Shown here: positions 1 through 7,696 of the stretch, piece by piece | How the letters are laid out: every line of letters begins with the position of its first letter | Position numbering within the stretch: position 1 is the stretch's first letter | Source of the DNA: Porphyromonadaceae bacterium UBA2751 | GTDB taxonomy: Bacteria; Bacteroidota; Bacteroidia; Bacteroidales; Muribaculaceae | Assembly (NCBI GenBank): GCA_002353285.1 | Contig: DEJJ01000015.1 | Location: forward strand, 57,515-67,722 | Direction: 5' to 3' | DNA length: 10,208 bases | The notes under the pieces: model-generated | Databases searched by the model: none | Seen by the model: only the letters and a program-made list of their open reading frames with translations | What the model was told of the DNA's origin: nothing | Position numbers and translations under genes: made by a program

Positions 1-36
1 CTCAAGTGACTCAAGTGACTCAGGTGACTCAGTGAC
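1..36. repeat. 9-bp minisatellite based on GACTCAAGT, left copy cut by window edge
   Basis: The window opens inside a tandem array of about four units: a partial CTCAAGT, then GACTCAAGT, GACTCAGGT, an 8-base GACTCAGT that lost one base, and GAC. The unit is the same as in the larger array at 411-527, so the two are related. The array may continue to the left beyond the window. No coding role is apparent. Confidence 0.85.
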
Positions 37-179
37 TATTTTAATTTTTCCTGCGAGAGCAGGCTTTGTGACGAATTTGGCTCGCAGCTTTGTGAGATTA
101 ATGTTTAAGGCGATTTGGGCTGACGTGGGTGTTTCCTCTCGCAAAGTTGCACCTGGCGGTGTCGCAAAGCCTTTAATCA

Positions 180-400
180 ATGCACAAAGCACAATGCATA
201 ATGCACAATGAGAGTGGTGCGTGGGACAGTTTTGTGATTTTTTTTTCAAACAACTGGCACAACCTGGAGACAACTGGCACAACAATTTACTGGATTGCAT
301 GGAATCAGTGGAATCAGTGGAATCAGTGGGGCCACTCCTGCGGAGTGGAAATTATGGCACTTGGTGCTAAAATTATAGTGGTGCTTCGCACTAAAATTAT
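180..400. repeat. cluster of short direct repeats and a small hairpin in noncoding DNA
   Basis: This stretch is low-complexity intergenic DNA. Around 180-210 the hexamer GCACAA recurs among ATGCATAATGC-like sequence. CAACTGGCACAAC occurs at 251-263 and again at 271-283 (20-bp period). TGGAATCAG is repeated three times in tandem at 300-326. A perfect 7-bp inverted repeat with a 3-base loop lies at 332-348 (CCACTCC-TGC-GGAGTGG). CTAAAATTAT occurs at 367-376 and 391-400 (24-bp period). The one long forward reading frame here only translates the repeats and resembles no protein I know. Confidence 0.7.
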
Positions 401-410
401 TGTTTCAACT

Positions 411-527
411 GACTCGGGTGACTCGGGTGACTCGGGTGACTCAACTGACTCAAGTGACTCAACTGACTCGGGTGACACAGGTGACTCAACTGACTCAAGT
501 GACTCAGGTGACTCAAGTGACTCAGGG
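411..527. repeat. 13-unit 9-bp minisatellite (GACTCRRGT / GACTCAACT)
   Basis: Thirteen uninterrupted 9-bp units occupy the region. The variants are GACTCGGGT (first three units and the seventh), GACTCAACT, GACTCAAGT, GACTCAGGT, one GACACAGGT and a final GACTCAGGG. Because the unit is three codons with no stop, the array stays open in several frames and produces artificial Ser/Asp/Gly/Thr-rich or Glu/Ser/Pro-rich ORFs. Differences between units are concentrated in the last four bases. Array length probably varies between strains through slippage; that is inference. Confidence 0.92.
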
Positions 528-657
528 TGGTGGGACGGTTTTTGTTTTTTGTAATGCAATAACAAACTTTTTTAGGGGTGGCAACATGTCAAGGGGCTCT
601 TGTGCTGGGATGCATGGGGCAAAGGTAACACCTTATTATATTTAAATGCAAGATTAA

Positions 658-735
658 AAAATCACGTCTAAAGGCAATATCATAAAATCATGTCTAAAGG
701 CAATATCATAAAATCACGGTTGAAAGGCAATGTTA
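658..735. repeat. three tandem 26-bp repeats
   Basis: Three consecutive 26-bp units start at 658, 684 and 710, each beginning AAAATCA and sharing AAAGGCAAT. The first two differ at one base (ACGTCT against ATGTCT); the third is more diverged (ACGGTTG and a TGTTA end). The copies abut directly, with no spacers. No function can be read from them. Confidence 0.9.
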
Positions 736-740
736 AGAAA

Positions 741-778
741 CCACGCCGCAGCTTTGCGTGGTGGGTGCTGCGGCGTGG
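741..778 (-). terminator. GC-rich hairpin, possible terminator of the minus-strand operon
   Basis: CCACGCCGCAGC at 741-752 is a perfect 12-bp inverted repeat of GCTGCGGCGTGG at 767-778, with a 14-base loop. In the minus direction the stem is followed by TTTCTTAACA, a short and imperfect T-run; in the plus direction by GGTTTTGG. It lies downstream of the last minus-strand reading frame, which fits an operon end. The weak T-tract keeps confidence moderate. Confidence 0.45.
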
Positions 779-791
779 GTTTTGGTTGGTG

Positions 792-818
792 TCAACCCCT
801 CTGGTGGAGCAGGGTTGA
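792..818 (-). terminator. second hairpin just past the operon end
   Basis: TCAACCC (792-798) pairs perfectly with GGGTTGA (812-818), and an inner CTC (799-801) can pair with GAG (807-809) around a TGGTG loop, leaving a two-base bulge. It lies 18 bp past the stop at 836. No T-run follows in the minus direction, so it could be an mRNA 3'-end stabiliser rather than an intrinsic terminator. Confidence 0.3.
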
Positions 819-835
819 TGCTGTGTGGGTTATTA

Positions 836-1021
836 CTACTTGATTATCTTTTGGGTGGTGCGTGAGTCGTCGCTCCAGGTGGTGACCTTTAGGTTCACGC
901 CTGGCTGTGGCTCGGTGCTCTCCACGCCGGCGAATGGAGTGTGACTAATTACACGCTTTTGCAGCACATTCAATGAATGATAGTAATCTTTGAAATTCTT
1001 TATACCATCAAAGAGAACCAT
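836..1021 (-). CDS. doubtful 61-codon ORF spanning a composition junction
   Basis: I do not recognise this product and am unsure it is a gene. The ATG at 1021 lies inside the last codons of the two-segment membrane-protein gene (stop at 1008-1010) and follows AGAGGAAAG, a plausible ribosome site; a TTG at 1060 would extend the frame to 74 codons. The first 25 or so codons are AT-rich like the upstream cassette, whereas the last 34 (from SHTPFAGVES to SRTTQKIIK) are GC-rich with C/G-ending codons like the RHS core. The product has no signal peptide or membrane segment. The mixture suggests that a foreign cassette ran into an older coding or spacer remnant. It may be translated by coupling from the preceding gene, or not at all. 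Confidence 0.3.
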   Translation of the reverse strand: MVLFDGIKNFKDYYHSLNVLQKRVISHTPFAGVESTEPQPGVNLKVTTWSDDSRTTQKIIK

Positions 1022-1256
1022 CTTTCCTCTTTTCTTGTATTCTTTTCTTAACTTTAACAATTAATAATATATTGTTAGCAATAAGAAAAACAAGAACTAT
1101 AGCACCGACAATAGTTCTAACGCTATTTCCAAGACCTAACCAAACGCGGAAATACAACAAATATATCATCAACAAAACAAAAAACGCCAAAAATCCCCAC
1201 AACTTTTTTAAAGATTTTTTGTCTTTTTCAATCATCTCAATTTGATTATTGTCCAT
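1008..1256 (-). CDS. small two-segment membrane protein (82 aa), possible accessory immunity protein
   Basis: I do not recognise the family. The product has a charged N-terminus (Lys/Glu/Asp up to about residue 18), a hydrophobic segment at about 20-37 (LWGFLAFFVLLMIYLLYF), a short loop with one Arg and a Gly-Leu-Gly, a second segment at about 48-67, and a strongly basic C-terminus (KVKKRIQEKRK). Both termini are predicted cytoplasmic. The gene begins 26 bp after the stop of the three-segment membrane protein and shares its very low GC content, so it belongs to the same imported cassette. By position it could be a second immunity protein or one left from an earlier toxin tail. The start is the ATG at 1256; no stronger upstream start was seen. 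Confidence 0.65.
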   Translation of the reverse strand: MDNNQIEMIEKDKKSLKKLWGFLAFFVLLMIYLLYFRVWLGLGNSVRTIVGAIVLVFLIANNILLIVKVKKRIQEKRKDGSL

Positions 1257-1282
1257 AATAATAACGATTTAAACAATTAAAT

Positions 1283-1654
1283 TTATAGATTATTTAATAT
1301 TAATGTCAACAACAACATCAATGGTGCACATGCCAATGCACTTATTACTAATGTAGTTTTAATTATTCTTTTGCGATTTTTAAAATTCTGATATTCTTCG
1401 TTGTTCATTATCTCCTCATGATGAAATCTGAAATATAAGAATATGGAAAAAATCATTAATGGTGTGAAAATGAATACATAAGTAATACACATTAGTTCAA
1501 AACCTAATAGAGTACCAAGGATTGGAACTACAAAAGCTATTGACAATGATAAAAAAAATCCAATAACTGGAAAGATGTCATGAGATTTTTCCGAATCATG
1601 ATTTGTTTCATAATAGATTATTTCTATTAGCCTCTTTATAAGTATCATAATCAT
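1283..1654 (-). CDS. three-segment integral membrane protein (123 aa), candidate immunity protein for the RHS tail
   Basis: The ATG at 1654 overlaps the TGA stop of the RHS gene (ATGA at 1654-1651), so translation is probably coupled. Hydrophobic segments lie at about residues 28-50 (IFPVIGFFLSLSIAFVVPIL), 54-75 and 100-120, separated by a charged loop (HHEEIMNNEEYQNFKNRKR, about 78-97). There is no cleavable signal peptide; the N-terminus is short and moderately basic. I know no named family for it. In polymorphic toxin loci the gene immediately after the toxin usually encodes its immunity protein, and multi-segment membrane proteins typically protect against pore-forming or membrane-acting toxins (as with colicins). 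Immunity is inferred from position, coupling, shared AT-rich composition with the tail, and topology. It could instead be an unrelated small membrane protein. Confidence 0.7.
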   Translation of the reverse strand: MIMILIKRLIEIIYYETNHDSEKSHDIFPVIGFFLSLSIAFVVPILGTLLGFELMCITYVFIFTPLMIFSIFLYFRFHHEEIMNNEEYQNFKNRKRIIKTTLVISALACAPLMLLLTLILNNL

Positions 1655-2313
1655 TCTACTAAATTATAAATTATCACATCTCCCACCAAATACCAAGCCA
1701 CACTTGCTGCAATGCCCCAAGGACCACTCAAATAACCCAGTATTGTGAGAGTACCAACAGCAACATCAACAACATTAATAGCACTTTTTATGTATTTACC
1801 TTCTTGATAATTGTCATAACAATTAATTGCGGAACTTATAGTGCTAGGCACAGCTAATGCTCTTCCTGTATACTCTAAAAATTTGGATTTTAGGCCCACG
1901 GATTGCCACAATGCATCTTGGGTTGCTAAACCTGCGCTAGTAGGAGAAGTTATATTGCTTGTGAATTCTATGCCATTTATTATTGGCTCAAATATAAAAG
2001 ATTGATTATAGAAACCATTAAAAGAATAATCTGTGTGAGCTAGATATGATAAGTCATAGTAATCTGAATTAACAGTAATTTCACTCATATTAATATGAGT
2101 GTCATCGACAGCATAAAAATTTGAGCCAGAAAAAGAACAATGAGTTGTGTATAATCTCATTCTGTCTAGGTCTATTCTGTTCAGACCCTCTCCCTCATAT
2201 TCCCATCCAGAACGGTTATTCAACCAATCTTCTATAGCATGATTATGAAAAAAACCTAGACGATAAGCCCATAAAAAATCTTCTATTTCACTTTTGTCAT
2301 TTGTGTACCAAGA
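1651..2313 (-). other. variable C-terminal toxin tail of the RHS protein (residues 1794-2013)
   Basis: The tail begins just after DPSGKD. Its first part (about 1794-1910) is aromatic and acidic (Trp/Tyr/Asp-rich). Residues about 1920-1960 are mixed polar. Residues 1974-2013 are strongly hydrophobic with spaced Gly/Ala (VAVGTLTILGYLSGPWGIAA, then SVAWYLVGDVIIYNLVE), enough for a membrane hairpin around the GPWG turn. I see no nuclease, ADP-ribosyltransferase, deaminase or metallopeptidase signature (no HExxH, no HNH-like pattern). Membrane insertion is the leading guess for its activity. Composition is clearly more AT-rich than the preceding core. Confidence 0.6.
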
Positions 2314-5300
2314 ATCTTTTCCGCTTGGATCTACAAACTTCAATGGATTGTTGAGGCAGTAGCTGTAGCGGTTTAGGCTCTGCGTGAAGTCGGGCAGCTG
2401 GACGTAGGGGTCGGGGCTGAGGAAGCGGGCGGTCCAGGGATCGTAGAGACGGGCGTTCATGTTGATGAGGTTGAAGTGGGCCAAATGCTCGTGGCCGCAA
2501 TAACCTCTGCCCAGAAGCAGCTCGGGCTGCTCGCCTGGTGCGTATGGCTGCTGCGTGCCAGGGTCACGAAGTCGGCCCCATGCATCATAGCTCATTTCCT
2601 GCGCCACAAGTCCTGTGCTGTCAACAACATGGACTATGCTGCCCAGATTGTCGCGCACGATGTAGTAGAGTGCCTGCGACCACGCATTGGCTCCGCTCTC
2701 CTTCTCTCGCACTATTGCCGCAGGAGCGGTGTAGGCATCGCCGCCAAGGAACAGAATCTGCCTCTGCCCCTCATAGGTGGGTGTTGTGTAGCTTGAAGCT
2801 GTGAATTGATTACCACAGTAATTATGCACGATGCTGCCATTGCTGGTTGAAACTGACATCTGCGAGCGTTCTCCGTCCTCAAAGTACTTGAGGCGGGCCG
2901 AAGCGGCACCCTCGCTGATGGAGTCGGGGCGGTTCATGGCGTTGAAGGTGATGGCCTGGGTGGCTGTGGGGAGGTCACTCGCCGAAAGGGCTATCTGGCT
3001 GAGTGCGTAAGGCCGGCTTGAAGCATAGCCGAAGACACCGGCTGCGTCATGCTCGGTGATGTTGCCCTTGCCGTCGTAGGTGATGTCACCTGCGGGAGTG
3101 GTGACGAGACGGCCCAGATTGTCATAGCCGAAATCCTCGCTGTTGCTCCAGTGCCTGTCCTCGCGACTGGTGAGATTGCCGTATGTGTCGTATTCGTAGT
3201 GCATGTCATGAAAAGTTCCACAGAGATTGGTTTCGGCTATGCGATCAGTCACTCTGCCCATATCGTCATATTCCAGATTGGTCGACACAACACTGCCCGA
3301 TACTGCCGTTGGCATCGCATGATTGTCCTCACTGCCGAGCTGCCACAGCGTTTTGCCGCCATAATTTATGGCTGTCACAGTGCCACGAGTGCGGACATAC
3401 TGCTCAGTGCCGAGGCTGGCATTGCTGAATGAGTAGCTGATGCTGATGACATTGCCTCCACTATAGTTATAACTCTTCTTGAAGCCGTTTATTGTCTCGC
3501 TTGTCAATTTGTGGTATTTATTGTAAGTGTACTGCTTGCTGTTACCGTTGCTGCATGTGACAGCGGTTGGCTGGAGGTAATTGTTATAGGTGTAGGTGAC
3601 CACCATATCACCACCTATGGTTACCGATGTGGGCTTTCCATGACTGTTGTAAACGGCCGCTGTCACATTCCCCCTCGCGTCGGTCACGGTGGCAATGTTG
3701 CCGCTCGTGTCGTAGGTGTAGGACGTGCGACCTGCGCTCGGGTCATTAAGGGCTGTCTTGCGGCCATAGGAGTCATACTCGAAGGATGTGCTGGCTTCGC
3801 CATTGACATTTATGCTTACAGGCCTACCATCGGCAGTCATGTTGTAGCTTATTGTGCCTCCTGGGTCGGTCACACTCACAAGGTTGCCCAGCTCGTCAAG
3901 CGTCTTTGATGATGTGATTCCTCCGGCATTGCTTGAGATTGTCAGGCCATTGTAAGTGAATGTGTCGCTGTGCCCGTCAGGATAGGTCTTGCTGATTAAG
4001 CGGTCGAAATTGTCATATTCATAAGACGTGAACAGCGAGTTGCTTGTCTTATATGGCTCGTACTGCTTGACAAGACGCCCCCTGGCATCGTATTCATAGT
4101 CCACTTTCAGGAATGAGCCGTCGGGGCGCTGGGTCTCGACTCTGGTCTTCTGTCCCAGACTGTTGATGTAGGTGCGTGTGACAGGCTGTCCAGTGACGCT
4201 GTCGGTGACGAAGAATTTTGCCCCAAAGCCGAGGCTATTATAGACCCATGTGCGGTCGGTGAAATGTTTTGTGCCGTCGGGATTAGTGGTGCATGTGACA
4301 TTCCCCGCCTCATCATAGTCATAGGCCGTCAGCGGCCCATAAGGATCCATTTGTGGGTCGAAGCCCTGAATGCCACTATTGATGCCAGCTGCATGACCAC
4401 CTATAGGATCGGAAGGTACTATTACGCTTGAAGCGTTAAGCTCATAATTCTTTGTGACTCCAAACTTCCCATAGATTAATTTCTGATTCCATCCTCGAGA
4501 ATCGGTAATGGAGGATGGTTTTCGGTTGTCGCCGGTATAATAGAAAGATGTTGTGAGCCATGGGGAATTGTAAGTGCGCTTTTTCTCAGACACTATGCGG
4601 TTCTGGGAGTCGTAGGTGAGCTGCACCTCGTTTGTGACCTGGTTCTCGTTGCCAAAGAACTTCTTCTCGCTTGTTGGCAGGTAATAACTGTTGTAGGTGT
4701 AACTTACACCTGTGGTGACACTGCCGTTGGCGTTAGAGAGGATTGTGGTGACTGTGCTAGGCTGCCCAATTATGTTTCTGCCGCCATCAGTATGGTCGTC
4801 GTATTGTGATATTACTGTTTTAGACTGACCACCTGCGAACAGGGTCACGGCCTGAGTGACGTTGCCATATAAGTCATGTGAGAAACTTGTGGTGTCGGTG
4901 ATGCATGTCGCCTTGTCGTAGTGTGAGAGGCCTGTCTGTCTCAGTTGTATCCGCCTGTCCTGAGTGACATTGAGGGTGTGGGTGTAGCGGTTTATGGCTT
5001 GATGGCTCTCAGCCCTAACGATTGCTCCCATTTTAAGGACATCATAATCATTATTTTGCAACTTTCCGGTAATAGAGTCCGTTACCGTGACATTGTCGAA
5101 GCCGATAAATCCCAGCCCCTGCTCATGGGCTACGGCATTCCCATAGCTGAAATGCTTTTCCTCAACAATATTGTGGCTGGTGTCAAACTTCTTCATCGTG
5201 TGGCACACTATTTGCCCCTTGGCAAAGGTGGTGTAAGGGAATTGGTACCGGTTAAAATCGGGATGGTAATCGTCGCTCTCGAAGATTCGGCGATAAGTGA

Positions 5301-7692
5301 AATCGTAATAATTGTGATAGCTGTCCAGCAATCTTTCCAGTTTCCATGAGGTGTCAAGCCTCATCGTCCTATCGTATTTTTTGATTTCTCCTCGATTGTC
5401 AACAGTCAAGAATCCCGCGTCATTACATTCTCCATAAAAATAAGATGGAACGACTGCAACGCTATCACTAGATGCGTAAGTTTGCGACGAGACGAACATG
5501 CCGTTTCTCATTCTTATAATATTTAAACATGGCTCTAATGATAATTCTGATTGTTGTGTAGTAATTAGTTTCCCACGCACCATAAGATCTGTAATGCCAT
5601 TTCCGCTGGTCTGCGGAATAACATTTTCAGGGATTACGCCATACATCTTTGCTGTGATTGAGTCTTTTAGAACAAATGTGCCGTCGCCTTTGCCTAAAAA
5701 AGACTTATAAAGTGTTGTGGTGAAATCAAGGACTTGATTGTTACTCTCAAGATAAAAAACCATGTCGGCAATCCCATCACCATTAAATTCACCTATTCTA
5801 AATGCGTAATCTTTAAGGTCATGAAGTGAAGGGAACGTTTTTTCGCAAGCGATCCTTAATGACAGATTCCCTGAGGTGTTTTTATGAAATTCAAAAATTT
5901 TCATTCCAAGACTGTCAACCGCACCAATTTCCACTTTGCCATCGCCATTATAGTCAATAGTGAAGAACTTGGCGGAACGCTTGTAGTTAGACCAACGCAA
6001 ATATGGACCAATCTGTTCATCGGCATAATTCTTCTTAGGGAAGAAAACGTTATAATGTTTGTTGAAATTATCCTTTATAAGTTGTTCGCCGTTATAAAGA
6101 CTTAACAGTCTGTATGAAGTGTTAATCCCATAGTCAGTGTCGTCGTGCTTTATAACCAGCAACTCGACTTTGCCATCGCCTGTAAAATCGCCTGTGAGGA
6201 ATGTCTTTGGCATAAATGGTGCAGCCGAACTTTGTTCAACATCTCTTGCATCAAGTGTCTTTTTGTATGTCAGAGTATTGTTGTCAGCCCTAAATATATC
6301 TATATACAACTCCTCATGGTTATAATTTATAGAGGGCTTCCAGTTCCTGACCCTTAAAATCTCCTCTCCATGTATCCCATCAGTGTTGGCAGTGAATGCA
6401 TCAACGAAGCCGTAACCCATATTCATGTTTGAACATGGCACTCTGCCACCATTCATGTTGGAGTTGTGAGCCACGATTATCTGTCCACTTTCATCATATC
6501 CGTTTTTATACACATTTGCCGACTTGTCAAAATAATACGTGTCCCTATTTTTGAACATGAGGAAACCCTCGCCCTCGCTGAAGTGTGAGAATTTGCCTCT
6601 CTGTATAACACATTCGGCAGGATTGGTGTCATAGAACATGTTTGTCAAAGTGTCGCTTTGTGTATAAGTCTCATCTGCTGTGTTTTGATACATATAAGTG
6701 AGCTTCATCGGGAAATAGTATTTCCCGCCAGCAAAATACTGATCTATCTCATCAAACGGAGACTCAACCTTGCCTGAATTCCACAAGAGGTATCTTGTTA
6801 TAGTGTCGTTTTCGTTGGCACTGTTCATGACAGCTATATCCTTTAGTTTATATCTCTTTTTGAACAGTTTCCCCGCACAGTAATAGTCAACAGGTTCAAC
6901 TCCGTTATCAGTTGTGAAATAGTCGAAAACCATTCTTTTATTGTCACCATAATAGATTGAGGATATGTGTTTTTGCTCATCACCTGTTGACGTATAGTAA
7001 TAGCGTATCTCTTGGCCATCTTTCTGCCTCAGATTTGTCACATAATAGTTTATGCTATCTGTGCAATTCATGGTTGCAATATTCCCATCTGGGTATAGAA
7101 CCTTAAACCACTGATTATTTATAAACTGGACCTTAACATTGCTTGTCTGTCCTGAAAAATTAATTATGCCATCCGATTCATCTTGATAAATTAGTCGCTC
7201 TCCATCTAAAGCAAACAGATGATTGTCGGTGAGACTAATTCCTTCCACTTCACCATCGGTGAAAAAGTCCTTTGGTACACGCGACACGACTGGAAGCCCT
7301 TTTAATTTCCAGCCCCTTCCAAGAAAATCAAAACTGCCGCGCCCGCTGTTGTAGTCAAGAGATAATTGAGGTGCGAACTCATATTCTGAGGCGTAAGCGT
7401 TGATAGGGATATTTAGATGCACCTGGCCGGTCTGTGTGGTCTCAATGCTATAAGGGATTTCGCCGAAAGACATTTCCACTGGTCCGGGAGGGTCTTCCAC
7501 AGTACTGTTGTCATCAGCAGGGATTATTACAAATGGATGATTGTTTTGCACAGATTCCCCATAAGTCACAACGCTGTCGACTGCCGCAAATACACCAGGA
7601 TTGACATAGTTCTGTATCGTCTTTTGTGCGTTTAGCACAAGAGACGAAATCATTATCAGTGAAAACGTGATTGTTCTAAAGTAAGCATTCAT
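1651..7692 (-). CDS. exported RHS/YD-repeat polymorphic toxin with hydrophobic C-terminal tail (2013 aa)
   Basis: The start ATG at 7692 is followed by a signal peptide (residues 1-22, cleavage likely at LNA/Q). Residues about 72-140 resemble the N-terminal portion of SpvB/TcB-type RHS proteins (GEIPYSIE, LSLDYNSG, GRGWKLKG). Three FG-GAP/VCBS-like Asp/Gly-rich motifs follow at about 502 (DFTGDGKVE), 580 (DYNGDGKVE) and 634 (GEFNGDGIAD). YD repeats run from about 940 to 1650 (YDSYGRK, YDTSGN, YDNLGRL and others). The RHS core spans about 1702-1791: YDAWGRL, GHEHL, NMNARLYDP, FLSPDPYVQ, NRYSYCLNNPL and DPSG at 1788-1791. In studied RHS/TcC proteins the repeats form a hollow shell that encloses the tail, and the core releases it near DPxG. 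Residues 1794-2013 are a tail of no recognised family ending in a hydrophobic stretch. The gene starts 4 bp after the preceding stop. It has no T9SS sorting domain of its own, so its outer-membrane route is unknown. Confidence 0.93.
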   Translation of the reverse strand: MNAYFRTITFSLIMISSLVLNAQKTIQNYVNPGVFAAVDSVVTYGESVQNNHPFVIIPADDNSTVEDPPGPVEMSFGEIPYSIETTQTGQVHLNIPINAYASEYEFAPQLSLDYNSGRGSFDFLGRGWKLKGLPVVSRVPKDFFTDGEVEGISLTDNHLFALDGERLIYQDESDGIINFSGQTSNVKVQFINNQWFKVLYPDGNIATMNCTDSINYYVTNLRQKDGQEIRYYYTSTGDEQKHISSIYYGDNKRMVFDYFTTDNGVEPVDYYCAGKLFKKRYKLKDIAVMNSANENDTITRYLLWNSGKVESPFDEIDQYFAGGKYYFPMKLTYMYQNTADETYTQSDTLTNMFYDTNPAECVIQRGKFSHFSEGEGFLMFKNRDTYYFDKSANVYKNGYDESGQIIVAHNSNMNGGRVPCSNMNMGYGFVDAFTANTDGIHGEEILRVRNWKPSINYNHEELYIDIFRADNNTLTYKKTLDARDVEQSSAAPFMPKTFLTGDFTGDGKVELLVIKHDDTDYGINTSYRLLSLYNGEQLIKDNFNKHYNVFFPKKNYADEQIGPYLRWSNYKRSAKFFTIDYNGDGKVEIGAVDSLGMKIFEFHKNTSGNLSLRIACEKTFPSLHDLKDYAFRIGEFNGDGIADMVFYLESNNQVLDFTTTLYKSFLGKGDGTFVLKDSITAKMYGVIPENVIPQTSGNGITDLMVRGKLITTQQSELSLEPCLNIIRMRNGMFVSSQTYASSDSVAVVPSYFYGECNDAGFLTVDNRGEIKKYDRTMRLDTSWKLERLLDSYHNYYDFTYRRIFESDDYHPDFNRYQFPYTTFAKGQIVCHTMKKFDTSHNIVEEKHFSYGNAVAHEQGLGFIGFDNVTVTDSITGKLQNNDYDVLKMGAIVRAESHQAINRYTHTLNVTQDRRIQLRQTGLSHYDKATCITDTTSFSHDLYGNVTQAVTLFAGGQSKTVISQYDDHTDGGRNIIGQPSTVTTILSNANGSVTTGVSYTYNSYYLPTSEKKFFGNENQVTNEVQLTYDSQNRIVSEKKRTYNSPWLTTSFYYTGDNRKPSSITDSRGWNQKLIYGKFGVTKNYELNASSVIVPSDPIGGHAAGINSGIQGFDPQMDPYGPLTAYDYDEAGNVTCTTNPDGTKHFTDRTWVYNSLGFGAKFFVTDSVTGQPVTRTYINSLGQKTRVETQRPDGSFLKVDYEYDARGRLVKQYEPYKTSNSLFTSYEYDNFDRLISKTYPDGHSDTFTYNGLTISSNAGGITSSKTLDELGNLVSVTDPGGTISYNMTADGRPVSINVNGEASTSFEYDSYGRKTALNDPSAGRTSYTYDTSGNIATVTDARGNVTAAVYNSHGKPTSVTIGGDMVVTYTYNNYLQPTAVTCSNGNSKQYTYNKYHKLTSETINGFKKSYNYSGGNVISISYSFSNASLGTEQYVRTRGTVTAINYGGKTLWQLGSEDNHAMPTAVSGSVVSTNLEYDDMGRVTDRIAETNLCGTFHDMHYEYDTYGNLTSREDRHWSNSEDFGYDNLGRLVTTPAGDITYDGKGNITEHDAAGVFGYASSRPYALSQIALSASDLPTATQAITFNAMNRPDSISEGAASARLKYFEDGERSQMSVSTSNGSIVHNYCGNQFTASSYTTPTYEGQRQILFLGGDAYTAPAAIVREKESGANAWSQALYYIVRDNLGSIVHVVDSTGLVAQEMSYDAWGRLRDPGTQQPYAPGEQPELLLGRGYCGHEHLAHFNLINMNARLYDPWTARFLSPDPYVQLPDFTQSLNRYSYCLNNPLKFVDPSGKDSWYTNDKSEIEDFLWAYRLGFFHNHAIEDWLNNRSGWEYEGEGLNRIDLDRMRLYTTHCSFSGSNFYAVDDTHINMSEITVNSDYYDLSYLAHTDYSFNGFYNQSFIFEPIINGIEFTSNITSPTSAGLATQDALWQSVGLKSKFLEYTGRALAVPSTISSAINCYDNYQEGKYIKSAINVVDVAVGTLTILGYLSGPWGIAASVAWYLVGDVIIYNLVE

Positions 7693-7696
7693 GGCA

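Larger units (their letters stand above)
1..835. other. 835-bp region without a supported gene
   Basis: Neither strand has a reading frame that looks like a protein; the open frames are produced by stop-free tandem repeats. Besides the arrays listed separately, the piece 60-175 holds short scattered similarities: GGCTTTGTGAC at 63-73 is a one-mismatch inverted match to GTCGCAAAGCC at 160-170, and CTCGCA occurs at 80-85 and 137-142. I see no tRNA or rRNA gene and no convincing promoter here. The region lies downstream of the minus-strand operon. Confidence 0.65.
950..2335. other. AT-rich tail-immunity cassette bounded by composition steps
   Basis: Composition falls abruptly where the RHS core ends (near 2335, at the DPSG codons) and rises again near 950. 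By hand count, bases 1261-1320 have 10 G/C of 60, whereas bases 3061-3120 inside the YD repeats have 37 of 60. The low-GC block contains the toxin tail, the three-segment and two-segment membrane proteins, and the start of the doubtful ORF. This is the pattern expected if tail and immunity genes were exchanged as a unit by recombination at the conserved core. No flanking direct repeats or integrase were seen. Confidence 0.6.

Noticed and set aside
180..645. Long forward and reverse reading frames over the left repeat region
   Set aside because: They are open because the 9-bp units contain no stops; the predicted products are repeats of Asp-Ser-Gly or Glu-Ser-Pro with unstructured flanks and no protein-like character.
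411..735. Possible CRISPR array
   Set aside because: The 9-bp and 26-bp units are directly adjacent with no unique spacers, and no cas gene is present in the window.
950..2335. Insertion sequence or integrase-mediated island
   Set aside because: There is no transposase or recombinase frame, no terminal inverted repeats and no target duplication; homologous exchange at the RHS core explains the composition block better.
2297..5349. Several 65-134 codon frames on both strands inside the RHS gene
   Set aside because: They are shadows of the GC-rich YD-repeat coding sequence, rich in Cys, Arg, His and Val, with no domains; the RHS frame explains this DNA.
5498..7635. Forward-strand frames opposite the RHS N-terminal half
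   Set aside because: They are antisense shadows without ribosome sites, signal peptides or recognisable motifs.
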